DNA of 64,000 bases, taken from NCBI RefSeq assembly GCF_014851905.1, contig NZ_JACVAQ010000001.1:124001-188000 (forward strand), read 5' to 3'. Both the position numbers and the translations under genes were made by a program. The first letter of the stretch is position 1, and each line of letters begins with the position of its first letter. Shown here one piece after another: positions 46,485-55,926 of the stretch. This DNA comes from Pseudomonas sp. PDM14 (GTDB lineage Bacteria > Pseudomonadota > Gammaproteobacteria > Pseudomonadales > Pseudomonadaceae). The notes beneath the pieces were generated by a model that saw only the letters and a list, made by a program, of their open reading frames with translations, was not told where the DNA came from and searched no databases.

Positions 46485-47324
46485 TTATTTTTTTGCGGCG
46501 CGTCGTTTCAGGTGCAGCGTGCCGTTGCCATCCGCGCTCAACTCGACCGGCAGGATCTTCGGCAGCAGGGCCAGCATGCCATCCAGCCGCGCGCTCTCGA
46601 AGGTTCCCGAAACGGGCAGCTCCGCCAGACTGCGGTCGTGCATGACGATGGCCGTGCGCTGGTAGCGCTGGATCACCTCGAGCACGTCACGTAGCGGCGT
46701 GCGGTCGAAAACCAGGCGGCCCTTGGTCCAGGCAGCCACTGCCGCAGCATCGACCTGCTGACGCGTGCCGAGTTGGCCGTTGCGTACAAGCACCTGCTCA
46801 CCCGCGACCAGCTGCACGCTCGACTCGCCACCCCGCACCTCGACCCGGCCCTGCTCCACCGTGACCCTCACGCTGCCCTGCTGCCGGCTAACGTTGTAGC
46901 GGGTGCCGACCACCTTGATCCGCGTGGCGCCCGCGGTGGTCAGGAACGGACGGTAGAGGGCCGGGGAAACACTGAACAGCGCCTGGCCGCTCTGCAGTTC
47001 CACCCGACGCGAACGCAGGTGCCAGCTGACCTTGACCCGGCTCGCGGCGTCCAGAGTGATCAGGCTGCCATCGGTGAGCCGAATCACCTGGGGCTTGCCA
47101 ATCGCGCTGGCGAACTGCTCGCTCTTGTAGCTGGGGTCGAACCAGACCAGCGCGCAGATGAAGCCCAGCATGGCCACCACCACGCTCAGGGTGGTGAGGC
47201 TGCGCGGTTTGGGCGTGCGGCTCGGTGCCGGCAGGGGAAAGCGCTTCTTCAGTTCCTCGCGATGACGGGCGATGGCCTCGTCTGCGGGGACGGAAGCATC
47301 GTGCTGCGGCTCGCGCTGGCTCAT
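46485..47324 (-). CDS. FecR-family anti-sigma factor
   Basis: A 279-residue inner-membrane regulator. A short cytoplasmic part (about 42 residues) precedes one helix (about 43-62; SLTTLSVVVAMLGFICALVW), then the periplasmic FecR beta-helix domain (QVIRLTDGSLITLDAASRVK; TRYNVSRQQGSVRVTVEQGR) and a C-terminal STN-like contact region. The cytoplasmic part lacks the usual DUF4880 helices, so sigma inhibition may differ. Its ATG overlaps the sigma stop by four bases. Confidence 0.88.
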   Translation of the reverse strand: MSQREPQHDASVPADEAIARHREELKKRFPLPAPSRTPKPRSLTTLSVVVAMLGFICALVWFDPSYKSEQFASAIGKPQVIRLTDGSLITLDAASRVKVSWHLRSRRVELQSGQALFSVSPALYRPFLTTAGATRIKVVGTRYNVSRQQGSVRVTVEQGRVEVRGGESSVQLVAGEQVLVRNGQLGTRQQVDAAAVAAWTKGRLVFDRTPLRDVLEVIQRYQRTAIVMHDRSLAELPVSGTFESARLDGMLALLPKILPVELSADGNGTLHLKRRAAKK

Positions 47325-47845
47325 GCCTCGGTCGCCTGATAGCCGAGCATGAGGCGGCATTGATGCATGCCCAGACGCAGGTGCTTTTCCACAGCCTTCA
47401 GCGATATGCCCATCTGCACCGCGACCTCTTTCTGCGACAGCTCGTGGATCTTGTGCATGACGAACACCTGCTGGCAGCGCGGCGGCAAGCTGGCGATCGC
47501 CGCGCACAGGCGCTCGACTTCAGCGTCGGTCTCGTGGCGAGACTCCGGGCTCGATGCCGCGCACGCGATGGCCGGAACCTGCGCCTGCTCGTCGACCCAC
47601 GCCAGCCGCCTGCGCTCGCTGCGGTAGTGGCTGACGGCGCGATCATGGGTGATCTTGCGCAGCAGGGCCAACGGCACGCGAACCCCCTCCTTCTCCGGCG
47701 ACTCGAGCAGTTGCACGCACACGTCGTGCACCACCTCATGCGCCGTGTGGCGATCACCGAAGCGGCGGCGTACGGAGTCCACCAGCTCGTCATAGTGACG
47801 AGCCAGGACCGCGACCAGCGATGGCTTGGATGTGGCGTGGGACAC
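47321..47845 (-). CDS. ECF sigma factor, FecI-like
   Basis: About 174 residues with region 2 (VLARHYDELVDSVRRRFGDR; TAHEVVHDVCVQLLE) and region 4 (LPPRCQQVFVMHKIHELSQK then VAVQMGISLKAVEKHLRLGM). It would direct RNA polymerase to the TonB receptor gene when FecR is activated. I set the start at GTG 47845 because the conserved part begins just after it, but there is no good ribosome site, so the start is uncertain. Confidence 0.82.
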   Translation of the reverse strand: MSHATSKPSLVAVLARHYDELVDSVRRRFGDRHTAHEVVHDVCVQLLESPEKEGVRVPLALLRKITHDRAVSHYRSERRRLAWVDEQAQVPAIACAASSPESRHETDAEVERLCAAIASLPPRCQQVFVMHKIHELSQKEVAVQMGISLKAVEKHLRLGMHQCRLMLGYQATEA

Positions 47846-48107
47846 GATGCGGCTGCGAGAAGGTAACGAAAGGAGGCGGCAAATATAAGTGAGAACGCTT
47901 AGCAATTGAAAGGGATCAGCGTTGGCGCCAGCGGACACGCCATTTATGTTTTCCACACCGGGCCACACGCTGTACCTTGGGCGCTGGCGATCGAGAAGCT
48001 CCGCGCGATTGCCCTGATCGCCCACCGCCCTCTTCACCCCGATGACCTCCGGCTCACCGGCACGCCTCATCCGTTGCCCCGAGCCCGTATCTGCCCGCTG
48101 AGCCGCT

Positions 48108-49016
48108 ATGCCGACCTCCTACCTTCCCCGTGGCCTGTCCGTTCTGCTTCTGGCCAGCCTGGCCTGCGCCTTCGCCGGCAACCATATCGCCGCCCGCATC
48201 GCCTTCGATGACGGCGCGGGGTTGCTGCTGGCGATACTCTGCCGCTCCGGCGTGACCGCACTGGCGCTGGGCAGCCTGCTGCTGTGGCGCCGCGAGCTGC
48301 CACGCTGGCAAACCGGCACCCGCCGCTGGCAGCTGCTGGTGGGCCTGTTGATCGGGCTGCAGAGTTTCTGCATCTACTCGGCGGTGATGCGCATCCCGGT
48401 CGGCCTGGCCCTGCTGCTGGTCAACCTCGCGCCCATTCTGCTGGCGTTGCTGACCTGGGCCTTGGGCGGCGCGGCGCCGACGCAACGGGCCGCCGTGCTC
48501 ATGGGCTTGATCCTCAGCGGCCTGCTGCTAGCCCTGGACGTACCTTCGGTCGTCAGCGGCCACGCTCCCGCCAGCAGTCACTGGCTCGAGGGCGTACTGT
48601 TCGGCCTGGGCGGTGCGACGACCTTCGCCACGGCGGTGTGGATCATCGAGAACCGCCTATCTGGCATGGACGGCACGGTGCGCAGCCTGTCGACCATGGT
48701 CGTGGTGTTCATCTGTGCTGCGGCAGTGAGTGTCAGCGGAGTCATGGCAGAGGGCGTCGCGCTGCCCGCCAGCCTCGATGGCTGGCTGGCCCTGGCGGTG
48801 CTGGTGACCCTGTATGGAACGGCGTTCTCCATCCTGTTCATTCTCATGCCCAGGCTGGACATGGCGCGCAACGCGCCGGTGATGAATGCCGAGCCAGTCG
48901 CCGGGCTGCTGTTCGGCTGGCTCATCCTCGGTCAGCAACTCAATACCCTGCAGCTGCTCGGTGGCGGCATCGTCATCGGCGGCATCGTGCTGCTGGCGTA
49001 CAGGCGCCAAGGCTGA
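48108..49016 (+). CDS. EamA/DMT-family inner-membrane transporter
   Basis: A 302-residue protein with ten predicted helices in two EamA repeats (about residues 10-135 and 150-295). Small conserved patches include FAGNHIAARIAF and GTAFSILFILMPRLDMARNAPV. Members export amino acids, metabolites or drugs. It stands alone and ends just before the tRNA-Val terminator; the substrate is unknown. Confidence 0.88.
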   Translation: MPTSYLPRGLSVLLLASLACAFAGNHIAARIAFDDGAGLLLAILCRSGVTALALGSLLLWRRELPRWQTGTRRWQLLVGLLIGLQSFCIYSAVMRIPVGLALLLVNLAPILLALLTWALGGAAPTQRAAVLMGLILSGLLLALDVPSVVSGHAPASSHWLEGVLFGLGGATTFATAVWIIENRLSGMDGTVRSLSTMVVVFICAAAVSVSGVMAEGVALPASLDGWLALAVLVTLYGTAFSILFILMPRLDMARNAPVMNAEPVAGLLFGWLILGQQLNTLQLLGGGIVIGGIVLLAYRRQG

Positions 49017-49052
49017 GGTCCATCGACGCGGCAGGCTGAAAAACGGGCAACA

Positions 49053-49077
49053 AAAAAGGCGACCCCTTCGGATCGCC
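49053..49077 (-). terminator. Rho-independent terminator of tRNA-Val
   Basis: A hairpin with GGCGA / TCGCC outer stem (49058-49077) is followed on the minus strand by six T's, about 30 bases after the tRNA 3' end. Confidence 0.85.
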
Positions 49078-49106
49078 TTCTTGGTCCCGTGCAGGACGGG
49101 TTTGTT

Positions 49107-49183
49107 TGGTAGGCACAATTGGATTCGAACCAACGACCCCCACCATGTCAAGGTGGTGCTCTAACCAACTGAGCTATGTGCCT
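49107..49183 (-). tRNA. tRNA-Val (anticodon GAC)
   Basis: A 77-base cloverleaf. The acceptor stem AGGCACA pairs with TGTGCCT; the D arm is GCTCAGTTGGTTAGAGC, the anticodon loop TTGACAT (GAC) on a CCACC/GGTGG stem, and the T arm has TTCGAAT. Discriminator A and CCA are encoded. It is preceded by a strong sigma-70 promoter and followed by a terminator. Confidence 0.97.
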
Positions 49184-49196
49184 GCAATGGCCGCGC

Positions 49197-49224
49197 ATTT
49201 TACGGATGAGCCTAACGGTGTCAA
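49197..49224 (-). promoter_or_regulatory. Sigma-70 promoter of tRNA-Val
   Basis: On the minus strand TTGACA, 16 bases, TAAAAT, then a GC-rich discriminator (GCGCGGCC), typical of stringently controlled stable-RNA promoters. Confidence 0.8.
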
Positions 49225-49366
49225 TACCTTTTTCGCTAAGCCTCTGAAAAAGTGGATTTTTTGTGGAATCTGCAATCGTTAAATATCTTGCACAGAGGCT
49301 AGCCGGGCATTTTCAAGTCGAGTAGCATCGGGCTATCCGTAAAAAATAAAGAACAAAGGTTCCAGT

Positions 49367-50650
49367 ATGGCGCACACCCCGTATCCCCAGTCCTATTACG
49401 CCGCCTCGGCCAACCCCGTTCCGGCGCGTCCGGAGTTGCAGGGCGAGGTCGACACCGACGTCTGCGTCATCGGAGCCGGCTACACCGGCCTGTCCACCGC
49501 CCTGTTCCTGCTGGAAAACGGCTTCAAGGTCACCGTGCTGGAAGCGGCCAAGGTGGGCTTCGGTGCCTCCGGGCGCAACGGTGGGCAGATCGTCAACAGC
49601 TACAGCCGCGACATCGACGTGATCGAACGCAGCGTCGGCCCCAAGCAGGCCCAGCTGCTCGGGCAGATGGCCTTCGAGGGCGGGCGCATCATTCGCGAGC
49701 GCATCGCCAAGTACGACATCCAGTGCGACCTCAAGGACGGTGGCGTATTCGCCGCGCTCACCAACAAGCAGATGGGCCATCTGGAGTCGCAGAAGAAGCT
49801 CTGGGAACGCTACGGCCATACCCAGCTGGAACTGCTCGATGCCAAGCGCATCCGCGAAGTGGTGGCGACCGACAACTACATCGGCGGCATGCTCGACATG
49901 AGCGGCGGCCATATCCACCCGCTCAACCTGGCGCTCGGTGAAGCGGCCGCGGTGGAGTCTCTGGGTGGCGTGATCCATGAGCAGTCACCGGCGATCCGCA
50001 TCGACCGTGGGGCCAACCCCGTGGTGCACACGCCCAATGGCCGGGTGAAGGCCAAGTTCATCGTCGTGGCTGGCAACGCCTACCTGGGCAACCTGCTGCC
50101 GGAGCTGTCGGCCAAGTCGATGCCGTGCGGCACCCAGGTGATCACCACCGAACCGCTGTCCGACGAGGTGGCGGCCAGCCTGCTGCCGCAGGACTACTGT
50201 GTCGAAGACTGCAACTACCTGCTCGACTACTACCGCCTCACCGGCGATAAGCGCCTGATCTTCGGCGGCGGCGTGGTGTATGGCGCCCGCGACCCGGCGA
50301 ACATCGAGGCGATCATCCGGCCGAAGATGCTCAAGACCTTCCCGCAACTGAAGGACGTGAAGATCGACTACGCCTGGACCGGCAATTTCCTGCTGACCCT
50401 GTCGCGCCTGCCGCAGGTCGGCCGCCTCGGCGACAACATCTATTACTCGCAGGGCTGCAGCGGCCACGGCGTGACCTACACCCACCTTGCCGGCAAGGTG
50501 CTGGCCGAGGCGTTGCGTGGCCAGGCCGAGCGCTTCGACGCCTTCGCCGACCTGCCGCACTACCCCTTCCCCGGCGGCCGTCTGTTCCAGGTGCCGTTCA
50601 GCGCGATTGGTGCCTGGTACTACACCCTGCGCGACAAATTCGGGATCTGA
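49367..50650 (+). CDS. FAD-dependent oxidoreductase, gamma-glutamylputrescine oxidase (PuuB/PauB)-like
   Basis: A 427-residue DAO-family flavoprotein with the FAD motif VCVIGAGYTGLSTALFLLENG (about residues 34-54), GASGRNGGQIVNSYSRDI and the C-terminal YYSQGCSGHGVTYTHLAGK. The pattern is close to gamma-glutamylputrescine oxidase (PuuB in E. coli, PauB in Pseudomonas), which deaminates gamma-glutamylated polyamines. It is a single gene with no polyamine ligase or hydrolase in the window; substrate assignment rests on family resemblance. Confidence 0.82.
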   Translation: MAHTPYPQSYYAASANPVPARPELQGEVDTDVCVIGAGYTGLSTALFLLENGFKVTVLEAAKVGFGASGRNGGQIVNSYSRDIDVIERSVGPKQAQLLGQMAFEGGRIIRERIAKYDIQCDLKDGGVFAALTNKQMGHLESQKKLWERYGHTQLELLDAKRIREVVATDNYIGGMLDMSGGHIHPLNLALGEAAAVESLGGVIHEQSPAIRIDRGANPVVHTPNGRVKAKFIVVAGNAYLGNLLPELSAKSMPCGTQVITTEPLSDEVAASLLPQDYCVEDCNYLLDYYRLTGDKRLIFGGGVVYGARDPANIEAIIRPKMLKTFPQLKDVKIDYAWTGNFLLTLSRLPQVGRLGDNIYYSQGCSGHGVTYTHLAGKVLAEALRGQAERFDAFADLPHYPFPGGRLFQVPFSAIGAWYYTLRDKFGI

Positions 50651-50757
50651 CGAGCCAGCCTCATCTGACTCAGGCATTGTCCCGAGTCAGATGAGCCTAG
50701 GTGCGCCGTGCACACCAGGTAGTTTGAGCGGTGCGCACGCCCCTACCGATCAGTCTT

Positions 50758-52521
50758 CTAACCCGACAGCAACTGACTGAGCACGGCGCGCAGCTTGCCC
50801 GGACGCACCGGTTTGTTCAGCAGCGGTACGCGCAGTGCCTGCAGTTGCGTGCGGCACTGGTCGGAGCGGTCGGCGGTGATCATCACCGCCGGGATGTCGC
50901 AGGCGAAGTGCTCGCGCAGCGCCTGCACCACCTCGCAACCGGTCACGCCGTTGTCCAGGTGATAGTCGACCACCAACAGATCCGGTGCCTGCGCCTGCAG
51001 TTGCTGCAGCGCCTGTGCCTGATCCGCCGCGGTGAGTACCTCGCAGCCCCACTGGCCGAGCAGGTCGGCCATGCTCATGAGAATCGCCGGTTCGTTGTCC
51101 AGCACCAGCAGGCGCTTTCCCGGTAGCGGGTTGCCCACCAGCGGTTGCGGCAGCGCCGCGACCTTGAGCGCCACCGGTTGCTCGGCGGCCAGCGGCACGC
51201 GAATGCTGAAGCACGAGCCGCGCCCCGGTCGCGAACGCACCTGCACGTCGTAACCGAGCATGCCGGCGATGCGCTCGACGATGGCTAGGCCCAGGCCGAC
51301 GCCCTTGCGTTCCATGGAGCGCCCGGCATCGAGCTGAAGGAATTCGCGGAAAATAGCCTGCAACTGGCTTTGCGGAATCCCGCGGCCACTGTCCCACACC
51401 TCGATATGCACGAACTGGCCACGCTTGCGCACGCCCAGCAACACCCCGCCACGTTCGGTGTAGCGGCAGGCGTTGCTGAGGAAATTGCGCAGGATACGGC
51501 CGAGCAGGCGCGCGTCGGTGTGCACCGCATACGCCGGAATTCGCGCACGCAGGCGCAGGCCGGCCTGGGTCGCCACCGGTTCGAACTCCGAGGCCAGCGG
51601 CGCCAATAGGTCGTCCAGGCGATACAGGTCGATATCCGGCTTGATCGCCGCCTGGTCCAGCTTGGAGATGTCCAGCAGGTCCGAGAGCAGGTCTTCGGCG
51701 CCTTCCAGGGCCTGGTGCGCACGCTCGACCAGGTTGTGCGCCGAGTCGCCCAGCGCGCGCTCACGCAGGGTCGAGATCAGCAGCCGCGCGGCATTCAGCG
51801 GCTGCAGCAGGTCATGGCTGGCGGCGGCCAGGTATTTGTCCTTGCTGCGGTTGGCTTCCTCGGCGGCATCGCGGGCCTTGCGCAGTTCGTGCTCGGCACG
51901 GGCGCGTTCGCCGATCTGCAAGTGCAGGCTGCGGTTGGCCGCCAGCAGTTCATCGGTACGACTGGCCACGCGCTGCTCCAGCTCCTCGTTGAGCTGTTGC
52001 AGGCGCAACTGGGCCAGCTTGCGTTCGGTAATATCGGCGACGAAGCCCTCGAACAGCCCTGGCTCATCCGGCTTGAGGAGGATGTTCATGAGCACGTCGA
52101 TCTCGCTGCCATCACGACGGCGCAGGCGCGTTTCGTAGCCGAACAGGCCGGGCTGCTCGGCGAGCACCGCACGAATCCGCGCCAGCTCCTCGCGCCCGCC
52201 GATGAACAGGTGCGCGGCCAGGTCGGTGTGCGACCAGAGCACGTCCTGCGGGTCCTGGTAGCCGAGCATGCGGGCCAGGGCCGGGTTGGCGGCGCGCAGC
52301 CCCTCGTGCAGGTTGGCCTGGAAGATGCCGTGCACGGCGTGTTCGAACAGCCATTTGTAGCGGTTGCGCTCGGTTTCCAGCTCTTCTAGGCGCGCCTCGA
52401 GTTCGGCGTAGTGGCTCTTGCGCGCGGACTGGCTGCTCAGCCCGAGCAGGCCGGCAAGCGTGCGCTGCTGGTCCTCAGAGGCGCTCGGCTTAGAGGCGCT
52501 CGGCTTAGAGGGCTTCGCCAT
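50758..52521 (-). CDS. ercS: Hybrid sensor histidine kinase ErcS-like
   Basis: A 587-residue soluble hybrid kinase. It has a Ser/Pro/Lys repeat at the N-terminus, a coiled coil (ESELEARLEELETERNR-type region), a PAS domain (about residues 60-170), a long coiled linker, a HisKA domain with His236 in ASHDLLQPLN, an HATPase domain and a C-terminal receiver with Asp near 519 (LLVVDYHLDN). The order pqq-pqqH-ercA-ercS matches P. aeruginosa, where ErcS takes part in control of PQQ-dependent ethanol oxidation. Its start overlaps the ercA end by 17 bases. There are no membrane helices. Confidence 0.85.
   Translation of the reverse strand: MAKPSKPSASKPSASEDQQRTLAGLLGLSSQSARKSHYAELEARLEELETERNRYKWLFEHAVHGIFQANLHEGLRAANPALARMLGYQDPQDVLWSHTDLAAHLFIGGREELARIRAVLAEQPGLFGYETRLRRRDGSEIDVLMNILLKPDEPGLFEGFVADITERKLAQLRLQQLNEELEQRVASRTDELLAANRSLHLQIGERARAEHELRKARDAAEEANRSKDKYLAAASHDLLQPLNAARLLISTLRERALGDSAHNLVERAHQALEGAEDLLSDLLDISKLDQAAIKPDIDLYRLDDLLAPLASEFEPVATQAGLRLRARIPAYAVHTDARLLGRILRNFLSNACRYTERGGVLLGVRKRGQFVHIEVWDSGRGIPQSQLQAIFREFLQLDAGRSMERKGVGLGLAIVERIAGMLGYDVQVRSRPGRGSCFSIRVPLAAEQPVALKVAALPQPLVGNPLPGKRLLVLDNEPAILMSMADLLGQWGCEVLTAADQAQALQQLQAQAPDLLVVDYHLDNGVTGCEVVQALREHFACDIPAVMITADRSDQCRTQLQALRVPLLNKPVRPGKLRAVLSQLLSG
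52478..52507. repeat. 15-bp tandem duplication at the ercA/ercS overlap
   Basis: Two perfect copies of GAGGCGCTCGGCTTA (52478-52492, 52493-52507) are followed by a partial third. The second copy contains the ercA stop codon, and the array encodes a KPSAS repeat at the ErcS N-terminus. Confidence 0.85.
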
Positions 52522-53668
52522 ACACCACTTCCACGTCGCGCTGGCTGGACTCGCGCGGGTTGGTGAGGATGCACGGGTCATGCATGGCATGGCGCGAGAG
52601 GAATGGAATGTCCGAGGAGCCAACGCCATGCAGGCTGAGGGTTTCGTGGAAACCGACGGCGCGCTTGAACTGGATCAGGTACTCCACCAGGCGTGCGCGA
52701 ATCTGCACGTGGGTCATGCCGCGGCAGTCGATGCCGAGGGTCTCGGCGACCATGCGAAAGCGATCCGGCGCGGCGCTGTAGTTGAAGGCCACAACGTGCT
52801 CGACCAGCGCCGCGTTGCACAGCCCGTGCGGCAGGTCGAGGAAGCCGCCGAGGCTGTGGCTCATGGCATGTACCGCGCCGAGGATGGCGTTGGAGAAGGC
52901 CAGGCCGGCCTGCATGCTGCCGAGCATGATTTTCTCGCGCAGGGCAATGTCATGCGGGTTGGCGATCATCTGCACCAAGTTGCCGTTGATCAGGCGCATG
53001 GCCTCCAGGGCGTGGGTGTCGGTGAGCGGTCCGCTGCCGGTGGAAACGAATGCCTCGATGGCGTGCACCAGGGCGTCGATGCCGGTACAGGCGGAGAGGA
53101 ACGGGTCCATGCTCAGGGTGGTTTCCGGGTCGATCAGCGACACATCCGGCACCACCGCCTTGCTGACGATGGAGAACTTCATCCGCTCCTGCTGGTTGGA
53201 AATGATCACGAACTGCGAGACGTCGGCCGAGGTGCCGGCGGTGGTCGGGATCAGGATCAGCGGCGGGCTGGGCACACGGATGGTGTCCACGCCTTCGAAT
53301 TCGAGAATGCTGCGACCATGCGCGGCGACGATGCCGATGCCCTTGGCGCAGTCCATCGGGCTGCCGCCGCCGACCGCGACGATGACGTTACAGTTGTGCT
53401 CGCGATACAGCTCGGCACCGGCCATCACCTCCTCCACTCGCGGGTTCGGCGACACGGCGGTGTAGAGCACGTAGTCGATGCCCTGGCCCTGCAGGCTGGC
53501 CTCGACATCGGCCACCCAGCCGGCAGCGACCACGCCGGGGTCGGAAACCAGCAGCACCTTGCGGGCGCCGAAGGTCATGGCGAAGTTGGCGACGTTGTGC
53601 CGGCAGCCCGCGCCGAAGACGATTTCCGGCGAGACGAACTTACGCAGCATGCTCAGGTTCTGGGTCAT
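52505..53668 (-). CDS. ercA: Iron-containing alcohol dehydrogenase ErcA
   Basis: A 387-residue group III iron-dependent alcohol dehydrogenase with VGGGSPMDCAKG (about residue 97), TTAGTSADVSQF, DPETTLSMDP and metal-binding His in AVHAMSHSLGGFLDLPHG. The P. aeruginosa orthologue ErcA lies at the same place and is needed for ethanol-oxidation regulation rather than bulk catalysis. It sits between pqqH (230-base gap with a repeat) and ercS (17-base overlap). Confidence 0.9.
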   Translation of the reverse strand: MTQNLSMLRKFVSPEIVFGAGCRHNVANFAMTFGARKVLLVSDPGVVAAGWVADVEASLQGQGIDYVLYTAVSPNPRVEEVMAGAELYREHNCNVIVAVGGGSPMDCAKGIGIVAAHGRSILEFEGVDTIRVPSPPLILIPTTAGTSADVSQFVIISNQQERMKFSIVSKAVVPDVSLIDPETTLSMDPFLSACTGIDALVHAIEAFVSTGSGPLTDTHALEAMRLINGNLVQMIANPHDIALREKIMLGSMQAGLAFSNAILGAVHAMSHSLGGFLDLPHGLCNAALVEHVVAFNYSAAPDRFRMVAETLGIDCRGMTHVQIRARLVEYLIQFKRAVGFHETLSLHGVGSSDIPFLSRHAMHDPCILTNPRESSQRDVEVVYGEAL

Positions 53669-53803
53669 ATAACGGACTGTTTTTCTTGTTATTTGTACTT
53701 GGGTGTTCAGCCTACTGGAATGCTCGGTTATTGCAATCGGACCAAGGGACTAGACAGGCCAGGTGTGTTGGCGTTTTGCCGAGGTTATTGCCGACGCCGC
53801 GAC

Positions 53804-53862
53804 TGGTGGGCTGAAGCCCACCCTACGCGAGGTGACGTTCTGTAGGGTGGGCTTCAGCCCAC
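53804..53862. repeat. Palindromic repeat of the GGTGGGCTTCAGCCCACC family
   Basis: GGTGGGCTGAAGCCCACCCTACG and, 35 bases later, CGT..TGTAGGGTGGGCTTCAGCCCACC are two facing palindromes between ercA and pqqH. Confidence 0.8.
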
Positions 53863-53898
53863 CAACCGGCGCGTCATGAAACGCAAAAGATCCTAGCG

Positions 53899-55926
53899 CT
53901 ATTGCTCGGCCAGCAGTTCCTGATAGAACGCCAGCTCACGCTCGAGCACCTCGGCGACATGCGCGGCCTGGCGAAAACCGTGGCGCTCGTCCGGGTACAG
54001 GTGATAGTCGGCACGAATGCCGCGCTGGCGCAGCGCGGCGACCATGCTTTCGGTCTGCGCCGGCACCACCACCGCATCCTGACCGCCCTGGAAGAAGATC
54101 ATCGGCACCTCGATACGCCCGGCGAGCCGCAGTGGCGTGCGGGCGGCGTAGCGTCCGGCATCGCGCTGCGGATCGCCGATCAGCCAGTCCAGGTAGTCCG
54201 CCTCGAACTTGTGGGTGGCCCGGCGCAGCGCCAGCGGATCGCTGACCCCGTACAGGCTCGCACCACCACGCAGGCCCTTGCCGTGCGCCAGCGCCATCAG
54301 CGCGCTGAAACCGCCGGCACTGGCACCACGCACGAACACCCGATCGGCATCGACCAGGCCCAGCGCGGCGAGGTGCGCGATCGCCGCCTGGATGTCCTCG
54401 ACATCGCTGCGCCCCCACTCGCCCTGCAGGCGTTGCCGGTAGGCGCGGCCGTAGCCACTGCTGCCGCGGTAGTTGAGGTCCGCCACAGCAAAGCCGCGTT
54501 CGGTCCAGAACGGGATGCGCGGGTCGAACACCGGGTAGCAGGCCGAGGTCGGCCCGCCGTGCAGGAACACCACCAGCGGCGCCGGGCTCGACTGCCCCGG
54601 CGGTGCATGGAAGAAACCGTGAGCACGTTCTTCTGCGCCGCTGACATAGCTGAAGGCGCGCGGCGGGCTGATCCCAGGCAGGGGTTGTTCGCCACCGGCC
54701 AGCACCTGTACCGCGCCACTGTCACGACTGATCGCCAGGACCGCCGGCAGGCGCGTGGGTGAGGCGGCGATGCCGTAGTAGTGCGAGTCATCCGTGGCCA
54801 GCGCGCGGAAGCGGCTGTAGTGGTCGGCCAGGCGCCGTTCGTGGCCGGCTGCGTCGCACACCGCGAGCACGCCGAAGCCCTGTTCGAAGCGGGTCAGCAG
54901 CAGCTCGCCGTGCTCCAGCGGCAGGTAGGTGCGGCCACCCAATTGCCAGGGGGCGGCAGCGTGGTCGGCTGGTTGGCTGGCTATACCGAGCGGTCCCTCC
55001 CTCACCCCAACCCTCTCCCGGAGGGAGAGGGGGTTGGCCGAAGCGGGAGGCAGGTACGCGACTGAGGTCTGACTTCGTAAACGCCCTCTCCCTTCGAGAG
55101 AGGGCTGGGATGAGGGGCAAGTACCTCCGTCAATCCGCCAGGCATAAGGCTGCCACCAACCATCCCTGTCGCTCAGACAGAACAGCCTGCCCAGCGCATC
55201 GAAGCGCGGCTGCTGCAGTGACTCATCACCCGCCATCCCGGCCAGGCACAACGTTTCGCCGGTCGCGCCCAAGCGCAGGCACAGGCGCGTGGCCGTCCAC
55301 GGTTGCTCCGGGCGATTCCACTCGATCCACGCCAGTTGCTCGCCATCGACGCTGGCCACTGCACCGGCGTAGAAATCGGCGCCCTCGACCAGCACCCGGC
55401 GCGAGCCATCCAGACCGAGGCGCACCAGACGGTGGATCACCCCACCCGCCTCGTGGCTCTCCTCCACCGCCAGCAGCGTCTGCCAGGCCGGCACGTAGCT
55501 CAGCTCGCCATAGCGGCAGTGCAGCCGAGCCGTCACAGCGCAGGGTGCACCGATATCGCCGTCACCGCCGGCCAGCGTCAGCAGATAAACCTGCTGATCC
55601 GCCTCGTTGACGAACGCCACCCCGGCGGCTGTCGGGCAGCAGGCGCCGCCGCCGTATTCGTAGACGCGGCTGCGCACCGAATAGCCTGGCGGCGTCAGCT
55701 CATGACGCTGGCCATCGCGGTAGAACCACAATCCGCAACGCGCCTGCTGCGGATCGAATTCCACCCACAGCAGGCCGCCGTGGGCGGCGTGCAACTCGGC
55801 GAAGTCGCGCGAAGCGGCAGCGGCCTGCTCGGCAGACCAGCGCGGGGGCGCGCCAGGCCCCGTGGAAACACCGGCCTGACCACTGCGGCCCTCAGGCCTT
55901 GCAGATGATCCTGGATGCTTTTTCAT
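53899..55926 (-). CDS. pqqH: S9-family prolyl oligopeptidase-like protein PqqH, with in-frame repeat insertion
   Basis: A 675-residue protein with an N-terminal beta-propeller and a C-terminal alpha/beta-hydrolase. The nucleophile Ser is in [11 protein letters not shown] (about residue 535), Asp in [10 protein letters not shown] and His in [10 protein letters not shown]. aeruginosa has the same gene after pqqE. Residues about 269-311 (bases 54995-55120) are translated from a palindromic intergenic repeat, producing a foreign segment ([17 protein letters not shown]) in the propeller without breaking the frame. ATG 55926 lies 35 bases inside pqqE. Expected activity is cleavage of small peptides; its role in PQQ synthesis is unclear. 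Confidence 0.85.
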   Translation of the reverse strand: MKKHPGSSARPEGRSGQAGVSTGPGAPPRWSAEQAAAASRDFAELHAAHGGLLWVEFDPQQARCGLWFYRDGQRHELTPPGYSVRSRVYEYGGGACCPTAAGVAFVNEADQQVYLLTLAGGDGDIGAPCAVTARLHCRYGELSYVPAWQTLLAVEESHEAGGVIHRLVRLGLDGSRRVLVEGADFYAGAVASVDGEQLAWIEWNRPEQPWTATRLCLRLGATGETLCLAGMAGDESLQQPRFDALGRLFCLSDRDGWWQPYAWRIDGGTCPSSQPSLEGRGRLRSQTSVAYLPPASANPLSLRERVGVREGPLGIASQPADHAAAPWQLGGRTYLPLEHGELLLTRFEQGFGVLAVCDAAGHERRLADHYSRFRALATDDSHYYGIAASPTRLPAVLAISRDSGAVQVLAGGEQPLPGISPPRAFSYVSGAEERAHGFFHAPPGQSSPAPLVVFLHGGPTSACYPVFDPRIPFWTERGFAVADLNYRGSSGYGRAYRQRLQGEWGRSDVEDIQAAIAHLAALGLVDADRVFVRGASAGGFSALMALAHGKGLRGGASLYGVSDPLALRRATHKFEADYLDWLIGDPQRDAGRYAARTPLRLAGRIEVPMIFFQGGQDAVVVPAQTESMVAALRQRGIRADYHLYPDERHGFRQAAHVAEVLERELAFYQELLAEQ
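54995..55120. repeat. Palindromic repeat pair inside the pqqH coding sequence
   Basis: CCCTCACCCCAACCCTCTCCCGGAGGGAGAGGGGG at one end and a mirrored ACGCCCTCTCCC..GAGAGGGCTGGGATGAGGGG at the other, about 126 bases in total. The same element occurs between genes at 61864-62050. It reads through in the pqqH frame. Confidence 0.9.

Noticed and set aside
47881..47905. Fur box upstream of the ECF sigma gene
   Set aside because: AT-rich sequence is present but matches to the GATAAT-type consensus are too few to support the call.
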